A DNA stretch of 64,000 nucleotides from Bacteroidota bacterium (GCA_947447375.1 CANFJB010000001.1:124001-188000), one strand, 5' to 3'; numbered from the stretch's first letter, positions 19,978-29,084 are shown. Notes: generated by a model from the letters alone, not told the origin. Made by a program: numbers and translations.

Positions 19978-20769
19978 ATGGAAACAATAACATTTGAAGG
20001 ACCTTTTCATTTTGAAGAAATTAATAAAATAGAAAAACTAAATAACCCTGGAATTTATATTTGGGGATTTATGTATAATAAAAAAAATAATGAAATAATT
20101 GATCCAACTGATTGTAATGTGGGTAGTAACAAAAATTATGACGAATCAAAAATGCAGTTGATTCCTTATTATGTTGGGATTAAGAAAAAATCAATAAAGG
20201 ATAGACTAATAGAACATCATAATATCACAAAAGGCGATAGAACTAAATATACTAGACTTTCAAAAGAATATATGAAAGAATTCTACAAAACTCGTGAATT
20301 TCCTATTAACTATAAAAAGAGTGATGGTAGACTTAACAGGTTGATTAAACTTAATACTAATTCGGATGAAATTAAAGTTGTCTATTTTAACAATAAAAAT
20401 TTCTTAGAAAGCACCTACCCGAATATATTTAATAACATTGAAAAAAATGAAGCTATTGATTTTCCAATTAATTTATTTAATGGGTTAAAACAAAAGGACA
20501 CTTTAAAAGAAATAATAATTGACAAGAATAATTTTTGGTTTTGTTTTGCTAATTACGATAAAAAGCCAGGAGTTAGTTTTGAATCATTTGAAACATTAAC
20601 TTTTCATTCACTGAAAGGAAAAACGATTAGTAAAACTGGCATATTTAAAAATTTAAAAAATAATCTTAAAATTATAGACAATACAACAGCAAATATCTTT
20701 AATAAAGATAGTAATAATAACGTATCTACTTTAGATTTTGAGAACATAAAAGAAATTCCAGGTTACTAA
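19978..20769 (+). CDS. Hypothetical protein with GIY-YIG-like motifs
   Basis: 263-aa protein with no membrane segment or signal. Its first 85 residues carry NNPGIYIWGF (Gly25-Ile26-Tyr27), then PYYVGIKK (Tyr65-Val66-Gly67), then KDRLIEHH with Arg76, Glu79 and His80. The order GIY, Y-V-G, Arg resembles the catalytic strand-helix core of GIY-YIG nucleases, with a long insertion between the two strands. The C-terminal 170 residues are rich in Asn and Lys and unrecognised. It overlaps the convergent gene at 20766 by 4 bp. Nuclease activity is inference. A structural homologue without activity is equally possible. Confidence 0.6.
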   Translation: METITFEGPFHFEEINKIEKLNNPGIYIWGFMYNKKNNEIIDPTDCNVGSNKNYDESKMQLIPYYVGIKKKSIKDRLIEHHNITKGDRTKYTRLSKEYMKEFYKTREFPINYKKSDGRLNRLIKLNTNSDEIKVVYFNNKNFLESTYPNIFNNIEKNEAIDFPINLFNGLKQKDTLKEIIIDKNNFWFCFANYDKKPGVSFESFETLTFHSLKGKTISKTGIFKNLKNNLKIIDNTTANIFNKDSNNNVSTLDFENIKEIPGY

Positions 20770-21260
20770 ATCATCTTTAGTTCTTTTTCCAAATACCTGT
20801 CTGAGTTTTTTATAAAAGCAATGAATTCAGAAGGTTCAATAAACGTTTTGGAAATTTGATTATCGGAAATTGTAAAATAAATGTCGGGATTTTGAATTAG
20901 AGAGTTAAGTATCGAAAATGACTTTGGCGGAGTATTTTTATTTATTATCTCTATAAAAGATACAATCGTTTCTATATTAGTAAGCAATAAAATATCATTC
21001 CACCAAATATTTTGAACCCTGATAATATTATCAATTAATAAATCAAATTCAACAATTGGTTCACTGTTAAATATTAAATCGGAAAAAACGGGAACAGTAA
21101 ACTCTTGATTTTTAATAGAATTATTATCTAAGCCATCAAACACCAGTTCGTTACAATGAATAACATCGGATTTACTTATTAATTCAAAAATTGTAATTTC
21201 AACAGGGTCCAAATACAGTAAATAGTGAGAATCTAATTTCCCAAAATAAAAATCGGCCAT
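20766..21260 (-). CDS. Hypothetical acidic protein
   Basis: 164-aa cytoplasmic protein (MADFYFGKLDSHYLLYLDPV) with no recognised domain, membrane segment or signal. It is acidic and rich in Ile, Asn and Asp, with alternating hydrophobic segments that suggest an alpha/beta fold. It is convergent with the GIY-YIG-like gene (4-bp overlap) and divergent from the next gene. The cluster of three unknown genes between polA and the lacI-type gene looks like a small accessory insertion. The small size and acidity would fit an immunity-type protein, but nothing specific supports that. Confidence 0.5.
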   Translation of the reverse strand: MADFYFGKLDSHYLLYLDPVEITIFELISKSDVIHCNELVFDGLDNNSIKNQEFTVPVFSDLIFNSEPIVEFDLLIDNIIRVQNIWWNDILLLTNIETIVSFIEIINKNTPPKSFSILNSLIQNPDIYFTISDNQISKTFIEPSEFIAFIKNSDRYLEKELKMI

Positions 21261-21319
21261 TTTTTTTATGCAATAATATACAAAAAAAAACCACTTGTCA
21301 AATATAAACTAATACTAAA

Positions 21320-21790
21320 ATGAGTCAAATTAAATTAAGAGATATAGCTAAAAATATCATTTATGAACTTTATGGAACTCCGGAAACCAATGAATTTAAA
21401 GGTGAAGATAGTTACGAATCGGTAAAAAATGTTTTGCCTAGATTGTGTAATGTCGATGAGATAAATTTTTATCCTGGTTTTAAAAAAGTCTCTTGTTGTG
21501 AAGGGGCAATTTTTTTGAGCTTAAAACACCAACCAAAACGCACCAACCTTTCAAGAAGTGAAATGAAATCTCTAAAAGTTACTCTGGAAAATATGGTTCA
21601 ACACCTACTTGGAGAATGCATGAATATAACGAAAGAAGTAATATTAATAACCGATTCAATTGAAACAGATACAATTAATTCGTGGCTTGAAACTTTAATA
21701 TCAATTCAAAGAATGAATTGTTCAATCGAAATTGTTTATGTAAGAAAAAATGGAGAATTTGAACTTACAAACAAAGTCCTAGGATTGTAA
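21320..21790 (+). CDS. Hypothetical protein
   Basis: 156-aa soluble protein beginning MSQIKLRDIAKNIIYELYGT. It contains a Cys pair (VSCCEGAIFLSLKH), a helix ENMVQHLLGECMN, and a final alpha/beta segment ending SIEIVYVRKNGEFELTNKVL. I do not recognise a family. It is a single gene, divergent from 20766-21260 and convergent with the LacI-type regulator 21 bp away. No promoter consensus was found nearby. Confidence 0.55.
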   Translation: MSQIKLRDIAKNIIYELYGTPETNEFKGEDSYESVKNVLPRLCNVDEINFYPGFKKVSCCEGAIFLSLKHQPKRTNLSRSEMKSLKVTLENMVQHLLGECMNITKEVILITDSIETDTINSWLETLISIQRMNCSIEIVYVRKNGEFELTNKVLGL

Positions 21791-21811
21791 ATTACTGAAA
21801 TTTGGGAGGAA

Positions 21812-22846
21812 TTATTTTGCCTTCTTCGTAGATTCTCTATCTCTTAACTCCGTTTTAATGACCGTAGTTTTATAAACGCGATCTTCGTCGAAGTTGGTAT
21901 TTTCTAATCTTTCAATTAGTAGTTTTGCTGCTGCTTCTCCAATTTCTGGACCGTGCTGACTAACGGTTGTTAGACTTGGAGATAAACGTCGGGAGGCCAA
22001 AATTCCATCTGCGAAACCAATTATAGAAAGGTTTTCTGGTATTTTGTATCCAAATTTTAATCCGAATTTTAATGCTGCAACAGAATCATTTTCATCTAAT
22101 GCAAAAATTCCATCGATTTTATGTTTTTCAAAAAGATTTTGAATTTTTATCTTTGAATCTTCCTCTGATTCGGTTCTAATAATTAAGTTCTCATCAATTG
22201 GAAAGTTATTGTCTTGAAGCGCTTTTAAATAACCTTCATATCTTAGTTTTCCAACACTTAAATTATCAATTGATGAAAATAATGCAACTTTTTTACACCC
22301 TAAATCAATTAAATGTTGGGTTGCGTTTCTAGCAGAATCAAAATCGTCCACAATTACTTTGTCGCAATCCACTTCGTCAGAGGTTCTGTCAAACATCACA
22401 ATTGGAGTGCCGTCGTTTATTATTTCCTTAAAATGCTCGTATTCATTTAACTTTTGTGCTTCTTTAGAAATAGACAAAATAAATCCGTCAATAGTTCCAT
22501 TACTTAATATTTCCAATGCGTGAATTTCCTTTTCGATAGATTCATTAGAAATACACATTATTACATTGTAACCTTTGGATTCGGCAACTTTCTCAATTCC
22601 GGTGAAGACTTTTGCAAAAAAGGAATTTAGAATATTAGGAATAATTACTCCAATAGTTTTCGTTTTTCTACTTTTTAAATTAATCCCAATAACATTTGGT
22701 TTGTAATTTTTAAGTTTTGCATATTCTTTAATTCTGATTTTAGTTTGGTTACTAATTTCAGGACTATCGTTCAAAGCTTTAGAAACTGTAGAAACAGAAA
22801 CTAGAAGTTCTTTGGCAATTTGTTTTAAAGTAGCTTTTGATTTCAT
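21812..22846 (-). CDS. LacI/GalR-family transcriptional regulator
   Basis: 344-aa DNA-binding repressor of sugar-responsive type. The N-terminal helix-turn-helix is TLKQIAKELLVSVSTVSKAL, followed by the hinge helix region (YKPNVIGINLKSRKTKTIGV) and a periplasmic-binding-protein-like effector domain (VIIPNILNSFFAKVFTGIEK ... IIGFADGILASRRLSPSLTT). The C-terminal segment LSIIGFADG and the conserved VSQHGPEIGEAAAKLLIERL confirm the family. The regulated genes are not adjacent: neighbours are an unknown gene and the ribosomal rplM operon. It could control a distant polysaccharide-use locus. Confidence 0.92.
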   Translation of the reverse strand: MKSKATLKQIAKELLVSVSTVSKALNDSPEISNQTKIRIKEYAKLKNYKPNVIGINLKSRKTKTIGVIIPNILNSFFAKVFTGIEKVAESKGYNVIMCISNESIEKEIHALEILSNGTIDGFILSISKEAQKLNEYEHFKEIINDGTPIVMFDRTSDEVDCDKVIVDDFDSARNATQHLIDLGCKKVALFSSIDNLSVGKLRYEGYLKALQDNNFPIDENLIIRTESEEDSKIKIQNLFEKHKIDGIFALDENDSVAALKFGLKFGYKIPENLSIIGFADGILASRRLSPSLTTVSQHGPEIGEAAAKLLIERLENTNFDEDRVYKTTVIKTELRDRESTKKAK

Positions 22847-23071
22847 TGGAATTAAATTAGTTGTAAAAGTACGAAAATTGAATAAAATATTTAAAAATAA
22901 AAACTCTTTTAAGTTAAATTGGGAATTAAAAGCAGATTATATTTAATTTTACAATAAAAATTGATTTTATAATAAAGTAAAGATTTAGAGAAAAAAGCGG
23001 TTAAATTTTACTCCATGTGGTAATGAAAATTAGAGGTAATAAATATTTTTAAAATAATCTTAATCAGGTAT

Positions 23072-23101
23072 TTGTATTTAAAATAAATAATTGTACTTTT
23101 G
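23072..23101 (+). promoter_or_regulatory. Promoter of the rplM-rpsI operon
   Basis: TTG (23072-23074), a 19-bp spacer, then TACTTTTG (23094-23101): a full match to the flavobacterial TTG-N17..23-TAnnTTTG promoter. The start would be near 23107. The rest of the 300-bp gap back to the LacI-type gene is featureless AT-rich sequence. Confidence 0.75.
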
Positions 23102-23104
23102 CAA

Positions 23105-23146
23105 CCCCTTTTTATTGGGGATGGAATGTTTAATTAAAAAAATATT
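23105..23146 (+). promoter_or_regulatory. rplM 5' leader with short hairpin (possible L13 autoregulatory leader)
   Basis: The short leader opens with CCCC (23105-23108) able to pair with GGGG (23117-23120), followed by an AT-rich stretch up to the rplM ATG at 23147. Ribosomal protein leaders with a small 5' hairpin before rplM have been proposed in Bacteroidia. Identity with that class is tentative. Confidence 0.4.
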
Positions 23147-23602
23147 ATGGACGCATTAAGCTACAAGACACAATCAGCAAGCAAAGCCACCGTTACAAAG
23201 GAGTGGGTCATTGTTGATGCCGATGGGCATAACTTAGGTCGTCTTGCTTCAAAAGTCGCAATGATTTTGAGAGGTAAGTACAAGCCAAGTTACACACCAC
23301 ACGTCGACTGCGGAGATAACGTAATTGTTATCAACTCAGAGAAAATTAACCTTACAGGTAAAAAAATGGATGACAAAACGTACATCCGTCACACTGGTTA
23401 CCCTGGAGGACAAAGATCTTTAACTGCTAAAGTATTGCAATCAAAAAATCCTGCATTACTAGTAGAAAAAGCCGTAAAAGGTATGTTACCTAAAAACAAA
23501 TTAGGAGCAGAACTTTTCAGAAATTTAAATGTTGTTGTTGGTTCAGAGCACAAACAAGGAGCTCAAAAACCTAAAACTGTTAACCTAAACGATCTTAAAT
23601 AA
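23147..23602 (+). CDS. rplM: 50S ribosomal protein L13
   Basis: 151-aa large-subunit protein. Typical L13 segments are present: WVIVDADGHNLGRLASKVAM near the N-terminus, then HTGYPGGQRS and VEKAVKGMLPKNKLGAEL. The N-terminus has the extra MDALSYKTQSASKA stretch usual in Bacteroidota. The stop overlaps the rpsI start by one base, giving translational coupling in the conserved rplM-rpsI operon. Confidence 0.99.
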   Translation: MDALSYKTQSASKATVTKEWVIVDADGHNLGRLASKVAMILRGKYKPSYTPHVDCGDNVIVINSEKINLTGKKMDDKTYIRHTGYPGGQRSLTAKVLQSKNPALLVEKAVKGMLPKNKLGAELFRNLNVVVGSEHKQGAQKPKTVNLNDLK

Positions 23603-23988
23603 TGGGAGTTATTCACAAAATAGGTAGAAGAAAAACCGCTGTTGCACGTGTTTATGTTACAGAAGGAACAGGAGTTATCGTAGTAAACAAAAAACCGTTT
23701 GCAACTTATTTTCCAACAGCTACTTTACAATACAAAGTATTACAAGCAATGTCATTAACTGACAACGTTTCTAACTTTGATGTAAAAATTAATGTTTATG
23801 GAGGAGGTTCAACTGGTCAAGCAGAAGCTGTGAGAATGGCAATTGCGAGAGCAATGTGTGAAGTAGGCGAAGGAAACAGAGCTGTATTGAAACCAGAAGG
23901 TTTATTAACTAGAGACCCAAGAATGGTTGAACGTAAAAAATTCGGTCAGAAGAAAGCTCGTAAGAGATTTCAATTCTCTAAACGTTAA
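23602..23988 (+). CDS. rpsI: 30S ribosomal protein S9
   Basis: 128-aa small-subunit protein with the S9 signature: an N-terminal GRRKTAVARVYV, the central GGGSTGQAEAVRMAIARAM and the basic C-terminal tail GQKKARKRFQFSKR, whose last residues contact P-site tRNA. It directly follows rplM with a one-base overlap. Confidence 0.99.
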   Translation: MGVIHKIGRRKTAVARVYVTEGTGVIVVNKKPFATYFPTATLQYKVLQAMSLTDNVSNFDVKINVYGGGSTGQAEAVRMAIARAMCEVGEGNRAVLKPEGLLTRDPRMVERKKFGQKKARKRFQFSKR

Positions 23989-24170
23989 TATTCACTATCT
24001 TGTTTTTATGAACAAGATTTCGATAATTTATTTGAATTAAAAACAATGTTGTTGTTGTCAAGCAAAAGCTTGAAATTAGTTTAGCATCTAAATGAAGCCA
24101 ACTGCAAACAGCTAATCGCTAATCGCTTTTTGGACCATTGCTAATCAACAGAACGTAAACTAAACAAAAA
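23989..24170 (+). promoter_or_regulatory. rpsI-rpsB intergenic region with hairpin
   Basis: This 182-bp gap starts with ATCTTGTT (23997-24004) pairing with AACAAGAT (24011-24018), not followed by a clear T-run. Short direct repeats of CTAATCGCT occur near 24110-24130. It may hold an rpsB promoter or S2 leader, but no clean TAnnTTTG match was found. Confidence 0.35.
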
Positions 24171-25016
24171 ATGTCAAACAAAGTAGAAGTAAAAGAATTA
24201 CTAGAAGCAGGTGTTCACTTTGGACACATGACTAGAAAATGGGATCCAAATATGGCTCCATACATTTATATGGAACGTAATGGAATTCACATTATCAATC
24301 TATATAAAACTGCAGCAAAAATTGAAGAAGCAAATGACGCTTTGAAAAAAATCGCTGCATCAGGTAGAAAAATATTATTTGTTGCTACCAAAAAACAAGC
24401 AAAAGATATCGTTGCTGATAAAGCAAAAAATGTAAACATGCCGTACATCACTGAAAGATGGCCAGGTGGAATGTTGACTAATTTCGTTACTATTCGTAAA
24501 GCTGTTAAAAAAATGGCTACTATCGATAAAATGAAAAAAGACGGAACATTCATGACTCTTTCTAAAAAAGAGCGTTTACAAGTTGATCGTCTTCGTGCAA
24601 AATTAGAGAAAAACTTAGGTTCAATTTCTGATATGTCTAGACTTCCTGCTGCATTATTTGTAGTAGATATTAAAGCAGAACACATCGCAATTAAAGAAGC
24701 TCATAAATTAAACATTCCAGTTTTTGCAATGGTAGATACAAACTCAGACCCAAGAGAGGTTGATTATGTAATCCCTGCAAATGATGATGCTTCAAAATCA
24801 ATTGAGAAAATTTTAACTTTAGTAACTGCAGCAATCACAGACGGATTGGCTAACAGAACTTCTGATAAAGAAGGAGATGCTGAAGCTACAGTTGCTGAAG
24901 AAGCAGTTGAAGCTGTTGAAGTAGCTGCTGAAGTTGAAATAGTAGCAGAAGTAACTGAAGAAGTAGTTGCAGAAGAAGCAGCTCCAGCGGAAGAAACTCC
25001 AGCAACTGAAGAATAA
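24171..25016 (+). CDS. rpsB: 30S ribosomal protein S2
   Basis: 281-aa small-subunit protein. It carries ELLEAGVHFGHMTRKWDPNM, ERWPGGMLTNFVTIRKAVKK and IPVFAMVDTNSDPREVDYVI, all hallmarks of S2. After residue 235 it has an Ala/Glu/Val-rich acidic tail of about 45 residues that is usual in flavobacteria and absent in shorter homologues. It is followed by tsf, the near-universal rpsB-tsf pairing. Confidence 0.99.
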   Translation: MSNKVEVKELLEAGVHFGHMTRKWDPNMAPYIYMERNGIHIINLYKTAAKIEEANDALKKIAASGRKILFVATKKQAKDIVADKAKNVNMPYITERWPGGMLTNFVTIRKAVKKMATIDKMKKDGTFMTLSKKERLQVDRLRAKLEKNLGSISDMSRLPAALFVVDIKAEHIAIKEAHKLNIPVFAMVDTNSDPREVDYVIPANDDASKSIEKILTLVTAAITDGLANRTSDKEGDAEATVAEEAVEAVEVAAEVEIVAEVTEEVVAEEAAPAEETPATEE

Positions 25017-25024
25017 TAAAAATA

Positions 25025-25124
25025 AATTTAAAGATTGAAAGATTTAAAGATAACTTAAAGTGTTGATTTCAAATTAACTCTAATTTTATCCTTTAAATTT
25101 TTCGATCTTTTAATCTTTAAATTA
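25025..25124. repeat. Imperfect inverted repeat between rpsB and tsf
   Basis: The arm near 25025-25050 (AATTTAAAGATTGAAAGAT) recurs inverted at about 25091-25124 (ATCTTTTAATCTTTAAATT). The pair could form a long AT hairpin in the rpsB-tsf transcript. It may be a dispersed short repeat or a processing site. Function unknown. Confidence 0.5.
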
Positions 25125-25131
25125 AATAATT

Positions 25132-25956
25132 ATGGCAACAATTACTGCTGCAGACGTAAATAAATTAAGAACAATCACAGGTGCAGGAATGATGGACTGC
25201 AAAAAAGCATTAGTAGAAACTGATGGAGATTTTGATTTAGCAATTGAAAACCTACGTAAAAAAGGTCAAAAAGTTGCTGCAAACAGATCTGACAGAGAAT
25301 CTACTGAAGGAGCTGCAATTGCAGTTGTAAATGCTGACAAAACTGTTGGTGTTGTAATCACATTAAACTGTGAAACTGATTTCGTTGGAATGAACGAAAG
25401 CTTCGTGAAAATGGCTTTTGATATGGCTAATTTGGCTTTGAATTTCAATTCAAAAGAAGAATTTTTAGCTGCTGATTTCAACGGAATTACTGTTGCTGAA
25501 AAATTAATTGAGCAAACAGGAGTTATCGGAGAAAAATTAGAAATCAGAACTTTTGAGAAATTAGAAGGTGCTTTCATCGGATCATACATCCACTCTGGAA
25601 ACAAAATCGCTACAATTGTAGCTTTATCTGCTAACATTAATGGTGCTGAAGAAGCGGCTAGAAATGTAGCAATGCAAGCTGCAGCTATGTCTCCAATTGC
25701 TTTAAATGAAGAAGGTGTTGATTCTGAAATCATCGCTAAAGAAATCGAAATTGCAAAAGATTTATTACGTCAAGAAGGAAAACCTGAAGCGATGTTAGAA
25801 AATATTGCAAAAGGTAAATTAGCTCGTTTCTTTAAAGACAATACTTTAGTAAACCAAGATTATATTAAAGATAGCAAAATGAGCGTTGGTGCTTATGTTC
25901 AATCTTTGGATAAAAACTTAACTGTTACTGGTTTCAAAAGAGCTTCTTTAGGATAG
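25132..25956 (+). CDS. tsf: Elongation factor Ts
   Basis: 274-aa nucleotide exchange factor for EF-Tu. The N-terminal UBA-like module (ADVNKLRTITGAGMMDCKKA) includes the TGAGMMDCKKAL signature that contacts EF-Tu. The core has LNCETDFVGMNESFVKMAFD (the conserved CETDFV), followed by the dimerisation region and a C-terminal VNQDYIKDSKMSVGAYV. Follows rpsB in the usual order. Confidence 0.99.
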   Translation: MATITAADVNKLRTITGAGMMDCKKALVETDGDFDLAIENLRKKGQKVAANRSDRESTEGAAIAVVNADKTVGVVITLNCETDFVGMNESFVKMAFDMANLALNFNSKEEFLAADFNGITVAEKLIEQTGVIGEKLEIRTFEKLEGAFIGSYIHSGNKIATIVALSANINGAEEAARNVAMQAAAMSPIALNEEGVDSEIIAKEIEIAKDLLRQEGKPEAMLENIAKGKLARFFKDNTLVNQDYIKDSKMSVGAYVQSLDKNLTVTGFKRASLG

Positions 25957-26003
25957 TTCATTTAAGATTTTTGAATTTAGATTTAAGAATTCTAATTCCA
26001 TAT

Positions 26004-26037
26004 AAATTCCATTTCAAATTTCTTTGAAATGGAATTT
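26004..26037. terminator. Terminator after tsf
   Basis: Perfect AT-rich stem AAATTCCATTTCAAA / TTTGAAATGGAATTT followed by a T-run, 48 bp after the tsf stop. It ends the rpsB-tsf transcript. Confidence 0.85.
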
Positions 26038-26069
26038 TTTTATATTTGAAAAAGTAAAAAACAAATACA

Positions 26070-26630
26070 ATGCAAGAAAAAAATAGATGTAGGTGGTGCG
26101 TAGGTATTGAAATATATGAAAAATACCACGATGAAGAATGGGGAGTTCCTGTTTATGACGACCAAAAACTATTTGAGTTTCTAATATTGGAAACATTCCA
26201 AGCAGGTTTGAGTTGGATTACAATCTTAAAAAAGAGAGAGAATTTCCGATTGGCATTTGACCACTTTGATTATTTAAAAGTAGCTGATTATTCTGAAGTA
26301 AAAATTCAAGAATTAATGCAAAATGCAGGAATTATTAGAAACCAATTGAAGATTCGTGCGGCAGTAACTAATGCCAATTCATTTATAAAAATACAAGAAG
26401 AATTTGGGAGTTTTAGTAATTACATTTGGGCTTTCACCGATAACAAACCCATTGTAAACAAACCAAGCAGTTTAAAAGAAGTTCCTGCAACATCTGCCAT
26501 TTCAGACAAAATAAGTAAAGACTTAAAAAAAAGAGGATTTAAATTTGTTGGTTCAACTGTAATTTATGCTCACATGCAAGCCACCGGAATGGTTGATGAT
26601 CACGTAGCTGATTGCTGGAAAAGAAATTAA
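26070..26630 (+). CDS. tag: DNA-3-methyladenine glycosylase I
   Basis: 186-aa base-excision-repair enzyme that removes 3-methyladenine from DNA. Near the N-terminus are RCRWCV and YHDEEWGVPVYDD, supplying Cys and His zinc ligands. It then has LILETFQAGLSWITILKKRE and, at the C-terminus, HMQATGMVDDHVADCW, with the remaining His/Cys ligands. All are diagnostic for Tag. The stop overlaps the stop of the convergent aat gene by 4 bp. Confidence 0.97.
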   Translation: MQEKNRCRWCVGIEIYEKYHDEEWGVPVYDDQKLFEFLILETFQAGLSWITILKKRENFRLAFDHFDYLKVADYSEVKIQELMQNAGIIRNQLKIRAAVTNANSFIKIQEEFGSFSNYIWAFTDNKPIVNKPSSLKEVPATSAISDKISKDLKKRGFKFVGSTVIYAHMQATGMVDDHVADCWKRN

Positions 26631-27271
26631 GATCCTGAATTTAATATCTCCATAAAAAGTTCTCGATCAATTTCTTTACAACCAAGGCTATCCAAGTGGT
26701 CGTTATAAACTTGACAATCCAACAATTTATAATTTTCTTTTTCTAAATGCTTTGCCAAAGTGATAAATACAACTTTGGAGGCATTACTTACCTTTGAAAA
26801 CATACTTTCTCCGCAAAAAACAGTCCCCAAATCTATTCCATATAAACCGCCAACTAATTCGTTACCTTTCCAAACCTCAACAGATTTAGCAATTCCCATT
26901 TCGTGAAGCTTACAATAAGCATCAATCATATCTTGGCTTATCCAAGTATCTCCATGTTGCCCTTCCCTTTTTACCGAACTACAATTTGAAATTACCTCCT
27001 TGAAATTTTGGTTAAAAGTAATTTTGAATACATTTCTATTTAATATATTTCTCATACTTTTAGAAACCACCAAGTCTTCAAAGTACAATACCATTCTTGA
27101 TTTTGGAGCCCACCAAAGTATCGGCTCACCAGGATTAAACCACGGGAAAATTCCGCTTTTATAGGCTAGTAATAATCTCTCCGAAGATAAATCACCACCC
27201 TCGGCAAGTATTCCTTGAAAAGAGGCTTGAGAAACAGGAGGAAAATATAATTCGGAAGAAATTTTATACAT
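26627..27271 (-). CDS. aat: Leucyl/phenylalanyl-tRNA-protein transferase
   Basis: 214-aa enzyme that adds Leu or Phe from aminoacyl-tRNA to N-terminal Arg/Lys of proteins, making N-degrons for ClpS/ClpAP. Diagnostic segments are FPWFNPGEPILWWAPKSRMV, HGDTWISQDMIDAYCKLHEM, ELVGGLYGIDLGTVFCGESM and LLDCQVYNDHLDSLGCKEID. Normal length. Convergent with tag. Confidence 0.97.
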   Translation of the reverse strand: MYKISSELYFPPVSQASFQGILAEGGDLSSERLLLAYKSGIFPWFNPGEPILWWAPKSRMVLYFEDLVVSKSMRNILNRNVFKITFNQNFKEVISNCSSVKREGQHGDTWISQDMIDAYCKLHEMGIAKSVEVWKGNELVGGLYGIDLGTVFCGESMFSKVSNASKVVFITLAKHLEKENYKLLDCQVYNDHLDSLGCKEIDRELFMEILNSGS

Positions 27272-27353
27272 TTAGATCGGAAAATTGTTAGAATTTATTT
27301 GTATTAATTTAATATAAACAAAAATAGCAATATCTTTATCAAAAAAAATTTTA

Positions 27354-28325
27354 ATGAGAAAATTAGTAATTTTACTATCACTATTATTTACTTCAACTGT
27401 AGTTTTATCTCAAATAAAAGACAGCATTTCAAACGATAATAAGTTTCAAAGTTACACCAATGCAAATGGTGAAATTTACACCTATAAAAAACCTCGCTTT
27501 TTTAAAATGATTACCAATATTCCAAAAAATGTTTACAGCACAGTGAATGATTTTGGATATAAGGAAAACTTAATTGCACTAGGAGGAGCAACAGTAATGA
27601 CGGTTGCAATAGTTCCTGAAGACCAGCATTTACTTGATCAATCCAGAATCATTGGGGAACGAATAGGACTTAAAGATTTTGCGAAATATAATAATTTTGG
27701 GCCTTTGAACAATGTGCCATCCGATATAACATCGGCAATCTATTTAATTGGAAATGGTACCACGCCTTTGTTAATGAGTATGGGATTCGCAACCTATGGA
27801 TTAATAAATAAAGATTATCGCTCACTAAATACCTCCACTGGATTAGTTGAAAGTCTTTTGGTTTGTGGTGTTTTTAGTCAAACTATAAAACGAATTTCTG
27901 GCCGACAAAGTCCAGCACCAGCAATTATTGACGGGAATCCAGGAGGGGATTGGAACCCATTCCCAAGCTTTAGTGCTTACGGAAAGAATACTCCAAATTA
28001 TGACGCGATGCCGTCTGGTCATATGATGACTGCAACAGCTGCTCTAAATGTAATTTTAGGCAATTACCCTGATAAAAAATGGATAAAACCTGTTGGTTAC
28101 AGTCTAATTGGACTTTTAGGGTTTGAGATGGTTCAAGCCAATGTTCACTGGTATTCTGATTATCCAATTGCAATGGTTATGGGTTATATTATTGGAAAAA
28201 ACATAGCTAATAGCAAAATTACCAAAACCAATTCCAAATTGGAGGCTCCAAAGAAATATACCTTTAATGTTAATGCTTCAAGAAGTTATGGATATAATTT
28301 TATTGGGGCAAACATCACTTTTTAA
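27354..28325 (+). CDS. PAP2-family phosphatase, exported (first of pair)
   Basis: 323-aa protein with a signal peptide (MRKLVILLSLLFTSTVVLSQ). It has a PAP2 (type 2 phosphatidic acid phosphatase) domain with KRISGRQSP, PSGHMMTATA and HWYSDYPIA, the three phosphatase motifs KxxxxxxRP-like, PSGH and SRxxxxxHxxxD-like. The first and third motifs are divergent from consensus. Hydrophobic helices around 115-290 indicate an envelope location. Likely substrates are lipid phosphates or undecaprenyl pyrophosphate (inference). A second PAP2 gene starts 9 bp downstream, so the two form an operon. Confidence 0.88.
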   Translation: MRKLVILLSLLFTSTVVLSQIKDSISNDNKFQSYTNANGEIYTYKKPRFFKMITNIPKNVYSTVNDFGYKENLIALGGATVMTVAIVPEDQHLLDQSRIIGERIGLKDFAKYNNFGPLNNVPSDITSAIYLIGNGTTPLLMSMGFATYGLINKDYRSLNTSTGLVESLLVCGVFSQTIKRISGRQSPAPAIIDGNPGGDWNPFPSFSAYGKNTPNYDAMPSGHMMTATAALNVILGNYPDKKWIKPVGYSLIGLLGFEMVQANVHWYSDYPIAMVMGYIIGKNIANSKITKTNSKLEAPKKYTFNVNASRSYGYNFIGANITF

Positions 28326-28334
28326 TTCATTGAA

Positions 28335-29066
28335 ATGAAAGAAAAAATAATTATTATTCTAGCTTTTCTTATCTCATTAAATGGAATTGCTCAACAAAAA
28401 GACACTATTTCTTTATTGATTAAAGAAGAAAAATTGACTTATAAGCAATTTGTAATTCCAGCAGTGTTGATTTCTGGGGGACTATTGATGAAAAATACTC
28501 AAATGAATTCTAATTTACAAAACGATTTTAGAAAAGTACTTGGCCAAAATTTTCATAACAAAATTGATAACTATCTTCAATATGAGGCAGTATTGCAAAT
28601 ATACGGAGGTCGTTATTTAGGATTAAAACCAAAACATGATGTGCTTCACCAAACTATAAATATTGCGATTTCTAATGCAATTATGGGGGGAATTGTAACA
28701 TCAATGAAATACTCATTTAAAGAATTACGCCCAGATGCTTCTGATGAATTGAGTTTTCCATCTGGACACACAGCTACCGCTTTTACCAATGCTTCAGTGT
28801 TATTTTACGAGTATAAAGATGCCAATATTTGGTATGCTAGTAGCGGTTATTTATTTGCAGCAGCAACAGGATTTTTAAGAATTGCTAATAATAAACACTT
28901 TACTTCGGATGTTTTGGCCGGTGCTGGAATTGGAACAGCGGTAGGACTTGCAGTTTCTTATTGGAGTCCGTTTAAATCGCTAACTTTTGGAAAAAATAAA
29001 ACCCATGCCTTAATTTATCCTCAAATAGGAACAAATTACGGCATAGGTTTATTAATTAAAAATTGA
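28335..29066 (+). CDS. PAP2-family phosphatase, exported (second of pair)
   Basis: 243-aa protein with a signal peptide (MKEKIIIILAFLISLNGIAQ). The PAP2 motifs are KYSFKELRPD, FPSGHTATAF and NNKHFTSDVLAG, closer to consensus than those of its upstream neighbour. Hydrophobic helices mark it as membrane-associated with the active site on the periplasmic side. The tandem arrangement suggests duplication followed by divergence, or two activities on related lipid phosphates. Confidence 0.9.
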   Translation: MKEKIIIILAFLISLNGIAQQKDTISLLIKEEKLTYKQFVIPAVLISGGLLMKNTQMNSNLQNDFRKVLGQNFHNKIDNYLQYEAVLQIYGGRYLGLKPKHDVLHQTINIAISNAIMGGIVTSMKYSFKELRPDASDELSFPSGHTATAFTNASVLFYEYKDANIWYASSGYLFAAATGFLRIANNKHFTSDVLAGAGIGTAVGLAVSYWSPFKSLTFGKNKTHALIYPQIGTNYGIGLLIKN

Positions 29067-29084
29067 TATTAATCAATTATAATA

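Noticed and set aside
22847..23071. Operator for the LacI-type regulator near its own gene
   Set aside because: No convincing palindrome was found in the 225 bp upstream of its start.
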